A DNA stretch of 64,000 nt, from assembly GCF_000499845.2 (NCBI RefSeq), contig NC_023750.2:35211285-35275284 (forward strand), written 5' to 3'. This DNA is from Phaseolus vulgaris. Lineage: Eukaryota; Streptophyta; Magnoliopsida; Fabales; Fabaceae. The translations under genes were made by a program, and so were the position numbers. Of this stretch, positions 55,374 to 64,000 are shown piece by piece (positions within the stretch are counted from its first letter, which is position 1; the number at the start of each line of letters is the position of its first letter). The notes under the pieces are model-generated. The model saw only the letters and a list, made by a program, of their open reading frames with translations, did not search any database and was not told the origin of the DNA.

Positions 55374-55940
55374 TGAAAATTTCAATCTGTTGTTTTATGT
55401 TTTAACATGTTTCATTGCCTGTTTCAGAAATCACAACTGTGACTAGGAAAGAGAAAGATTTATTTTTTTCTCTCTCTCACTTTATTGTTGACTGCTTTTA
55501 TGGTTATTAACCAGTAGGCCTATGCCAATTAGCTTGTGGGTATCCCAACTGATTGGATTGTGTGTAAGTGCAACAGATTTGATTTATCAAATTAAAATCT
55601 GGTTCCAATATATTCTTGTGCAAATCAATATCTGAATCTGCTGCACCACAGGAATAAAATCTGAAGCATATCAAATTGATTTTCCTTTTAATCCATAATT
55701 GCTGAAATCTGATTTAAGTGATTTTTCTTTTACAATTGGTGATTTCTAAAATCTGATTTAAGCTCTATAAAAACCTAGCTCAAATCAGTTCTTTCTCACA
55801 CCTTCTCATTTGTGCTATAAGCTGTCCAGATTCACACTTGCTTCACCACAGGTTTCGTTTCTGTTCTTAGTAATAATCTGTGCTGTTTTTTCTCTAGAAT
55901 TGTATGTTAATAAACTGATGCAGGAAAACACAGATTGAGC

Positions 55941-57122
55941 ATGGCATCCTCATCACACAGAAGGAAGAAATCCAAGGAGCAATCCAGCAGCAACCAAGGC
56001 ATTCTGGAAAAATGGTTTGCTGGAGATTCTGAAGCAATGACAAGGTACATCCATGAGACAAGCAGGAAGCAAGTCAATGCACCCAAAGTGCTGGAATTTT
56101 CCTGGCTGAGAGAAGAAAATCTGACTGAAGCAAAAACCTTGCTCAAGCATCAAAAGCTGAAGAACTTTCTAGAGATGACTGGAAATGTATATCCAGATTT
56201 GGTGAAAGTTTTCTACAGCAACTTGGTTCAAGATGGCAAAAATCTGGTCTCCCATGTGAAAGGTGTGAAGCTGAAGATTACAAGGGAAATATGAAGCAAT
56301 GTGGGAGGAATCAAATATTCTGGAATGAAGGTAAGCAAAGGGAACACTGCTGGAATCCAGGGATTCAACAAGATGCAGTTTTACAGAAGTTGTGTGAGGA
56401 ATCCTGCTGAACCAGTGGCTAGATTTCATGCTGGAAATCTCACAATCATTCCAAGACTCCTTGCCTACATCATTGCTTGGCAGCTTACTCCAAGAGGAAG
56501 TAATCATGCAACTCTCCATGAAGAGGACTTGATTTTACTATACTGCATCATGAATCAACTCAAGGTAAATTGGGTAAGTACTATGGTGGAGCATATGCTC
56601 AAATCCACAAGGTTACCAGACTATCGCTTTCCATATGCAATCTTTGTGTCAAAACTAATTGATTACTTTGAAGTTGACACTACAAATGAAAGAAATGACA
56701 CAATTAAGGCAGCAAGTGAGATAGACAACTCCACTCTCCTCAAGATGGGATTTCAAAAGGAAGATGATAGCTGGATATTCAGAAGGAATGCTGCAAACAG
56801 AGCTGAAAATGAAGCTGCTGATCCAGAAAATGAAGAAGAAAATGCTGATGGAGTGCAGAACATGGATGCATCACCAGTACACTCTGCTGGACATGAGGAT
56901 ATTGCTGCTACAAGCCAAAATGCAATGGTTGCATATGAGGCACCTGAATACAGAGGTGAACCTTTGTCTATGTTTGAAAGACAAGTGCTAAGCAGGCTGG
57001 ACACACTCACATATGAGCAGAAAGCACACTATGAGATGACCTACGCCAGGTTTCAACACTTGGATGATCAACTTGAAGGAGTTCAAGTGCAGCTAGCTGA
57101 GCTTTATTACAACAACAAGTGA
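55941..57122 (+). pseudogene. extra ORF, unit 2 (one stop)
   Basis: As ORF3 of unit 1, but TGG has become TGA at 56292-56294, after about 117 residues. The remainder is open to 57122 with one replacement (Lys to Gln in IIAWKLT). Confidence 0.92.
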
Positions 57123-57555
57123 TCCTATTTCTAAGTCTTTATCTTTTATATGTTGTTGAGCAATTTGAAATTAATCTGTACTGTTTGAAGGATTTAGTTG
57201 TTTTGTGGTTTGTAATGAACCTCTATGGTTTATTGGTTTTATTTGAACTGTTATGTATGGCTATTATTGTTTCTGTGGTATTTTGTGCTCCCATTCTGTT
57301 TGATGAATTCAAAGGGGGAGAAGAATAGCCTAGAGAACAGCCTAAGAATAGCCTGGTACAGGTTCTGCAGATGATATTCACAGTGGCTGCTGCTATGATT
57401 CAGATGTTAAATCTGCAGGTATATCATTTCTAAATCTGTTGTTCTGCTTTAACACCTGTTTTCTGTGTATATGGTTCTGTACAGATTTGGTCATGATCTT
57501 TTCTTCAAAGCTGTGCAAAGCAAAGGGAATTTGTCTCCATCAAACAGGGGGAGAT

Positions 57556-59260
57556 TGTTGAAGCTGGAGGAAGCTACTTCCCTACCAAGACTTGATGTGT
57601 GTTTGATGAAGAAAATGGCTTGAGTGCTTTGAAGATTGTAATAGGTTTTTAGATTCATTTGTAATTAGGCTTGTAAGTGTGTATGATTGCTGTTTGCTGT
57701 GTAACCTATCCTAGATGCCTAACCAAGTCTAGATCAAGCACATGATGTGGTTAAATGGTTTTTGAAAAGCTTTTGAAATGTTTTTAACAGTTTTAAAACA
57801 GTACACAAATAAATCTGTTTTATGGAGAAAGAATCTGTTTATTTCTTCTCTGTTAAAAAGGCTTTCGTTAAATGGTTTTTGAAAAGCTTTTTAAAATGGT
57901 TTTAACAGTTTTAAAACAGTACACAAATAAATCTGTTTTATGGAGAAAGAATCTGTTTATTTCTTCTCTGTTAAAAGGCTTTTCTAAATTTCTATTGAGA
58001 CACCAAGGGAATGCTCAGTTCGTTATTTCAGTTAAGATGAGCTGGCTTGTGTGTTATACTTTAATCTGTTTTACTGTGAAAGAACAGGTTTATTCTTTGG
58101 TGTGCTGAAAGGTTTTTCACAAGTTAGTTAGGGCTCCAAAGGTACCACTCAGACAGTTATTTCTGTTAAGCTGAGTTGGCAGTATTCACAAAATAAATCT
58201 GTTATGTTCAAAACTGAATCTGTTGTTTTCTTAACTGCTTTTCAACTGTTTTTTGAAAAGAAGTTAGAAACTGTTTTCTATATAAACAATGTCTCTCTCA
58301 CATGAACGAGTGCTGAGGAATTACACTTTTGACAAAGATCAAACAATTTCCATGTGAGAAGAAGGATTGAAAGAGTTTTTGAAAGGTTTCCAAAGAGATT
58401 TTCAAGTGTGCTTGTTCTAGGAAACCTTTGAATCTTGGTGAAGGTGCTGGTGCAGTTTCTGCAGCAAATTGAACTACTGGTTTTGAGTTCTTGCATCTTC
58501 TTTTCAGGTGTAATCTTTCCTTTATTCTGTTTTGTAAAGGTGTATGTGTTAGTCACTCCTTGATAGGGTTTCTTGGAGTGCAAGGTGTGCTGAAATAGGG
58601 TTTTTCAGCATTGTGTGTGGTGTTCTTGTAGTGTTCAAGAACTGCTGGTTTTGTAAGTGATTGGCACTGTTTTTTAGTGAATTCCACCTTGGGGTAAGGT
58701 GAGACTGGATGTAGCTCTGTATGAGTGAACCAGTATAAAAACGTGTGTATCTTGCATTCTCATCCCTGCACTCTTTTCTGTTTTTGCTTAATTCTGTCAA
58801 GAACTAAATCTGTTCTTTTTAAATTGAATCTGTTAATTCTGGGTTAAGTGAAAACTGTTCTTCCTGTCTTGTTAAAGTTTTCTGATCATAAACAAGGTTG
58901 CTGCATATAATGGCTTAAGTGAATTGTGAACAAACTGACCATTCATTAAAACCTGTGAAAGGATCATCTTTCTTGAAATCTTGTGTTGTGTAATTTTGGT
59001 TGATCTCTAAGCATAGCTATATCCTTTATCCTCACAATATTAAGCTGATCTGGTTCTGTTCTGATTCTCTGGTGATCACAATTTTACAGTGAACAAAATT
59101 CAAATTGTGCCAATACTGCTCTGAAAAATCAATCTGTTTCATATAAAAACAATCTGTTCTTTTTGCCTCTGGAATACTGAAAAATTGTGTGTTCTTGCGA
59201 AAATTTTATAAGCTCAATTCACCCCTCCCCTCTTGAACTTAGACACTAATAGACCCAACA
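57556..59260 (+). repeat. LTR 3 of the Sirevirus array
   Basis: Begins TGTTGAAGCTGG and ends GACCCAACA. By eye it differs from LTR 2 at one position (GACAAAGATC near 58334, where the others have GACAGAGATC). Sequence after 59260 is LINE-like, not the LTR A sequence that precedes LTR 1. Confidence 0.95.
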
Positions 59261-61102
59261 GTTTCTTCACAGCCACTCTCCACTTGTACGCTATTCACCC
59301 TGCTACAACACCCATCATTGTTGGAGTGTGAATACCATTTATCTCCCTTCTCATTATCGCTACCGCTTTGCCCAATCAGACATTCTCCCCTCACTTTGTA
59401 ATTATTTTTTACACCGACATTTTCCGAATTTTTATGGTCACCGCTATTGTCCCTCCCCGAGCTCCCTTCATCATACGCACGGTTACATCTTGCGTTAGTG
59501 GACATTTCGCTCCCCCTAACCCCTACGGGCTCCACTCGAGTTGGGCCTAGTGTTGTCACCAAGTGGCCATTCCATACATTTCACAACCCATCATTCCTGC
59601 CTTGGCCTTGTACCCCTTTCTCCTGTTGGGCTTCTTCACCATACCCCTCATGGCCCATGTTGTTGTTGGGCTTGATACCATTTGATGCTTCCATTGCAAC
59701 AAGGAAATTGGTTAGAGCTGCTTGGACAGAGTTGCTTTTGCATGCAACGTTGACCATATGGGCTACAGAAAAAGCTTACTCCCATGCCTGCTCTTCCAGC
59801 TTTTCTTTTTCCTCATTTGTGTAACCACATCCACTTTTCTCCTGGCCAGAGGCAACATGCACAAACCATTCCTCAACATTCAGCATTTTTGTCTTATGTG
59901 GTTTGTCATCTTTTCTTCCCCCAACTACTTCCTCTGACCACCACACCTCCCTTGCACCTTGCCCGCCCTCCTCCTCCTCACTTTTCTCCGACAACTGAGT
60001 TTCCTCGACAAACGATTCTGACAAAGTGACACTGTTTGAAGATGCATAGTGATTATACGTGCACCTGCACTTTCCTTCAAAGAAATTAGGTTGTTCCTCT
60101 TCAATGCAAATATTATAGACATGACCATTGATCATCATCCCTTTGGCTAATATGACGCAACGCGTCTTAAGAAGTCTCACTTAGAGTCTAGCATATTCCA
60201 AGTTCTCCCATGCTTTTATTGCCTTATCAATATCCACCAATGTAGCAACTTCACCGATAACCTTTGAAAAACAGTCTCTGTTCCACAACGATATAGGTAG
60301 CCCATAGCATCTAACCCAGATTATTTTATGACCTGCAACAAGTGCATCTGGCCATGGCTCAATAGTCTCAAAGACGCTCTCGAACCATTTCGTCCAACCT
60401 TTCCCCTTATCTAGGAGTTAACAGAGCCAAATTATCACCCAAGTACCTCACCTTAACCATATCCATCCCTCCCACTATGAACTCTTCGCATAGCTGATTA
60501 TAGCTTAGATATGCTACAATGAACCCCATTGCACTGTTGCACATCCAAGGTAGTATTATTTGCTTAGTCTCAATCATGGTACCCTTCCATGCACCTTGTG
60601 AAGATTTTTTCACCGCACCCTCGTATTTTTGCTTTACGTTTAACTCTCTCCCTTCAATCTTCTCCTTCCCCATCTTAACCTTCCATTCCTTTTTATTATT
60701 TTTCCCCCTTTGTTCATATGTGTGGCGGGTCCTTTCTACATTGACCTTACCCACCGATTGCACCCCCTTAGTTCTGGACTGGTACTCTGGTCACTCCTTC
60801 TCTGCCCTTCTGTACCGCAAAATATTGACATAAAGTTTCACCCTACCCACCCACGCTTGGTCAATCTCCCTCTCCAACCTACTCGCATTTTCCACATCAA
60901 ACAACCTTACAAAACCAAATCTCCTCCCCCACCTGTTAAGTCTACGAGAAATGAAGACTTCCTATACTCTAGCCCATCGCTGGAAGACCTTTAACATATC
61001 GAGTTCACCATAATCATATGGGACATTTGAAAAGAATAAGGTTGTTACGCTGCTTGATGAGGGATGTGGCCTGCGAGCCTTACCAGAGCCGAAGACCGCC
61101 AT
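59261..61102 (-). pseudogene. LINE-type ORF1 remnant with RRM and DUF4283-like region
   Basis: Start ATG at 61102. An RNA-recognition motif follows, with the RNP-2-like string TTLFFSNVPYDYGE and the RNP-1-like RRFGFVRLFDV, as in the first ORF of many legume LINEs. A DUF4283-like part ends LGDNLALLTPR. WTKWFESVFETIEPWPD and SLWNRDCFSKVIGE follow around 60240-60410. The remainder is low-complexity. In-frame stops occur in the RRM (after RWARV) and after RAEKE, so it is dead. The 3' part is missing because the array begins at 59260. The parent would bind element RNA for target-primed reverse transcription. Confidence 0.75.
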
Positions 61103-61495
61103 ATCCAGCTTTGTTTTTACTTTTCTTGAAGTGTTCCTTTTAATTTTAATTTTATTTTCCTTTTAATTTTAATTTTATTTATTCTTCGTTGAAAAAAACA
61201 ATTATTTTATTTTAATTTAAATTAGATTATACTGAAATTATGTCAATAATTTATTTTAATATATTTTTTTAAAATAAAAGCTTTCATGTTAGGCATCACT
61301 ATGCAACTTGACATCTCAACTATGATGACACCTCAAATAACAACAATAATTTGCCATCACATGAAAAAAAAAATTATTAAAAAAGAAAAAAAAATACAAA
61401 AAAATATGGAGGGACTAGACCAAAACTCATATGTTAACAAAAACGATACATAAGTAGACTATACCTATTCATAAAAAATCATAAGAACAGACTAG
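61103..61495. other. AT-rich spacer between two LINE fragments
   Basis: No gene. It contains A-runs at about 61368-61400 and a short direct repeat (CCTTTTAATTTTAATTTTATTT, twice, at 61135-61180). Confidence 0.4.
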
Positions 61496-61499
61496 ATGG

Positions 61500-62690
61500 T
61501 AGCCTATTATACTAATGAAAAGATTCTCTATGAATAAATCCTAAATTAGTCAACTTATCAGCACACACATTCCCTTCACGAAAAATATGAGTAACCATAA
61601 ACCTGATTTTCCCACAGTAATTAAGACAAGTATTTCATCAATTACGAAACATTAAAGGAACATTGGTCCTAGCAGTAAACGCAACACAAACCAAAGCAGA
61701 ATCACATTCCAGCTAGACATTAGTAAGCCCCATCTTTTGAGTTTCCTCCATAGCATGTATAACCCTATAAAACTCAGCAACCAGAGCAGTCTGAACTTCA
61801 AGAAATGCAGAAAAAGCTCCAATAAATTCCACCATACTCCCACGAAAAATACCTCCCTAAGTAGCAAGACCAGGATATCCCCTAGCAGACCCATCAGTGT
61901 TAATTTTAACCCAACCTGGTGAAGGAAACTCCCATCTAATAGGAAAAGGACGAAGAACTTTACTAGTACGAGTATTAATACCAAAAAACTTGATCATGTT
62001 GAAATACAACATATCATTCTTCATTGAAGTTTTAGACGAATTACCCACTAGACGAGTTAAATCATTAATAATCGAAATAGCCCTATAAACCTCAATCTTA
62101 TCTCGAAAACGAGCATAATTCCTCATACGCCATATCATCCAAATATAAAAAGTTATCACAACAAGCTTAATCAGTTTAACCAAAAGACTACCATCACTCT
62201 TAATAAAAGAGAGAAGATCATCCTTATTAGGGAAATGAGAAGTAGGAAAAATATGTCGAACCCAACTCCAAATACGCAAAGCATTAGAACATTCAAAAAA
62301 ATAAATGCTAAATAGATTGCTCGTGCTTTTCACAAAGCGTACACATAGAACAAATATGCAGACCTTTATTTTGAATATGTTGATCTGTAGGAAGCCACCC
62401 ATGAAAAGTTTCCAAAGGACAAGAGTTTTGGAAGGCAGAAGATATGAAGACCAAATAAATTTACCCCAACCATAGGGAACTCCTGGATCCAAGAAAAAAG
62501 TCCTAACTAATTTAAGAGTGAAACGACTAAACTCATTTAGAATCCAATTAAGAATATCTTGTTCCGCCCTAACCATGATATGACTAAAAAGATGAGGCAT
62601 TTGTTGTAAAGACAATGGAATATTCCAATCACCACCTGTCCAAAACTAAGAGGTTGTATCCGGAATGCTAACACCATCAGATAATCCTAA
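61500..62690 (-). pseudogene. LINE 3' fragment: zinc-binding RT end and RNase H
   Basis: Reading minus from about 62690, the protein has the reverse-transcriptase zinc-binding region (YGWGKFIWSSYLLPSKTLVLWKLF; FFECSNALRIWSWVRHIF), a linker (IWMIWRMRNYARF) and an RNase H-like end (GWVKINTDGSARG, with the first catalytic Asp). RNase H continues, with stops, through FYRVIHAMEETQKMGL, LECDSALV and HIFREGNVCADKLTNLG to about 61525. Several stops and a frame change in the zinc-binding part show decay. The polymerase domain is absent, as in a 5'-truncated LINE. It is not the same element as the neighbouring ORF1, because the order would be reversed. Confidence 0.8.
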
Positions 62691-63432
62691 AAATTTGTGT
62701 ATTCTTTCATACTAACATATTTATTTAAATAAAGATTTTAAAAATATCTTAATTTTGATATTTTTTTTATAAAAATCGCATCCTTTTTAAAAAGAATTCT
62801 AGAAAGTAACGTTTAAGATCATACATCTTTAAATTTCTAGGAAATAACGTTTGAGATAATACTTGTTTAAGGATGACAACTAACCTTCTCAATATAGTTT
62901 GTATATATCCATGCCAAAAGTAATATTATGCCACTTAACACGAGATATTTAAGTATATGATATGCCCTAAAACATTTTTCCTAGATGTGTTCTTCAAGAT
63001 ATGTAAGATACGTAGAGTGAAAATTGATATTATATCAGGTTAAAGAAATTATTACCTCGATTGAATCAGATATTGGTTATTTATTTTAGTTTTCTATTTT
63101 AGAAAATAAAATTAGTATTATTATATTATATACACGTATTAATATATATATATATTAAATTAATATATTTAAAATTAAAATTAACTTTATTAATATGATT
63201 TAATTTTAATTTTTTTATTTAAAATTATTTTTTCAAAACAAGTAAAATGATCTCTTGACTTATCATAAGTTCGAGTTGAACTTAAAAAGTATATTGCAAT
63301 TTGAGATAAGTTATTCTAACAGTTCTCTCTCTTTCTGCATATACTTTTTCTGTTAACCAATAAGAATTAAATCTAAATTATGTTGCTTAAAATTAAATTG
63401 AACCAAAATAAAAAATTTAATATTATATTAAT
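62691..63432. other. AT-rich non-coding interval
   Basis: No gene or element end seen. A TA microsatellite lies at 63144-63158. Confidence 0.5.
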
Positions 63433-63900
63433 TGTATCGGTACGGGTGGACCAATCTCGATTCCTATGATTGATCGCCCGAGTCAAAGGATATAAATATG
63501 GTAAGTAACAACGGTTACGATGTCGTTGTATGAGTCAACCCACACTCCGAAATATATGGAAAATATCTTTAACATAACAGATAAAACTGATTAAACTGAA
63601 AGATACACCTCGTATATTAAGGAACCGCTATACACATCAGTTAACAACTGGTATTTGGCCCATAAACCAAGCACTATTGCATTCTGAGAAGAAGCAAGGT
63701 ACGTTTTTGACATTCTATAAAAATACACCCAAATCAAAACACTGACTTGAGCCTCAGAGTGCAATCGCAGGTACCCTCGACCGACCGAACATCAACAGGG
63801 AAGGAAGAAGACTTGAAGGAATTTGCATATCACCGACACGTCAACAATTGTGCAACTAGTTCAGGTATTGTCTAGGCCCCTCTTTGTCCATACTGGTACA
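63433..63900 (+). mobile_element. 5' LTR of a Ty3/gypsy-like element
   Basis: Begins TGTATCGGTACGGG and ends ACTGGTACA (468 bp, TG...CA). A TATA-like TCTATAAAAATAC lies at about 63714-63727. The primer site follows immediately, so this is the 5' LTR and the element extends beyond the window. A related solo LTR is at 19750-20324. Confidence 0.8.
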
Positions 63901-63901
63901 A

Positions 63902-63920
63902 TTGGCGCCCACCGTAGGGC
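63902..63920 (+). promoter_or_regulatory. primer-binding site of the gypsy-like element
   Basis: TTGGCGCCCACCGTAGGGC starts two bases after the LTR end. TTGGCGCC-type primer sites are common in plant Ty3/gypsy elements. Confidence 0.75.
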
Positions 63921-63964
63921 TTAGGTAGTATTGGATCTTCGGCAACAAGTCACGACCGACTACA

Positions 63965-64000
63965 ATGGTGTCAACAAGGAATAACGTCAACAATGATTGT
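63965..64000 (+). CDS. first codons of gypsy-like gag (partial)
   Basis: ATGGTGTCAACAAGGAATAA opens a frame (MVSTRNN...) about 65 bp after the LTR and runs off the window end. The position fits a gag start. Too little is visible to recognise a domain. Confidence 0.5.
   Translation, partial: MVSTRNNVNNDC

Larger units (their letters stand above)
40089..59260 (+). mobile_element. tandem Sirevirus-type Copia array (LTR-int-LTR-int-LTR)
   Basis: Three LTRs of 1705 bp enclose two internal regions. The repeat period is 8734 then 8733 bp. The single-base difference is the deletion in unit 2 integrase. Order per unit: LTR, primer-binding site, gag with two zinc knuckles, pol (protease-integrase-reverse transcriptase-RNase H, Copia order), a third ORF, polypurine tract, LTR. 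Placement in Sirevirus (Ty1/Copia) rests on the TGGTATCAAGAGC primer site, the AGGGGGAGAT tract with an extra upstream copy, the large gag and the ORF after pol. Left flank TTAAC and right flank GTTTC do not match as a target duplication. Confidence 0.92.

Noticed and set aside
59261..62690. One continuous LINE with ORF1 and RNase H
   Set aside because: On the minus strand the RNase H end precedes the ORF1 start, the reverse of LINE order, so these are two separate fragments.

Overview
The window looks like a transposon-rich stretch of a plant nuclear genome, most likely a legume of the Phaseoleae (Vigna/Phaseolus type). This rests on AT-rich intergenic DNA, plant-style introns (GTAAG...TTGCAG), plant gene families (FAR1/FRS, a C2 protein, a SHAQKY-type MYB) and plant-type retroelements. 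The species is inferred. No bacterial features, CRISPR array, rRNA or recognisable tRNA is present.

Only three ordinary gene candidates can be supported, all on the minus strand: an intact FAR1/FRS-type protein (795-2933), a C2-domain protein of the BAP/SRC2 kind (20549-21082), and a spliced MYB-related gene (about 25092-26044) whose DNA-binding domain is only complete once a 140-nt intron is removed. Most of the rest is layered mobile DNA.

Region by region. (1) 1-9240: the FRS gene, long non-coding DNA, and a possible transcribed unit with 25-bp tandem repeats. (2) 9600-18600: a decayed Copia polyprotein split by nested insertions. Copia is interrupted by LTR-like sequence D, which holds a hAT-like element (perfect 8-bp target duplication), which holds solo LTR C, which holds solo LTR A. 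Another solo LTR (E, perfect 5-bp duplication) also sits in the interval. (3) 19200-30800: foldback elements, a solo LTR, the C2 and MYB genes, and a direct duplication next to the MYB gene. (4) 30886-40088: a second LTR C cut by an autonomous-type but broken CACTA element (TNP2 transposase, plant transposase domain, Ulp1-like protease), itself interrupted by a solo LTR A. (5) 40089-59260: two near-identical Sirevirus-type Copia elements sharing the middle LTR (LTR-int-LTR-int-LTR). Unit 1 has long intact gag, pol and a third ORF. Unit 2 has three stops and one frameshift. (6) 59261-62690: two decayed LINE-type fragments on the minus strand. (7) 63433-64000: the 5' LTR, primer-binding site and first gag codons of a Ty3/gypsy-like element running off the window.

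The most informative observation is that the two outer flanks of the Sirevirus array do not match. The left flank ends inside an LTR A copy within the CACTA element, the right flank begins inside a LINE-like ORF, and the missing parts of all three features are not found across the array. With the mismatched 5-bp flanks and the pattern of LTR differences, this suggests recombination between two insertions at different loci, or an assembly join made through identical repeats.
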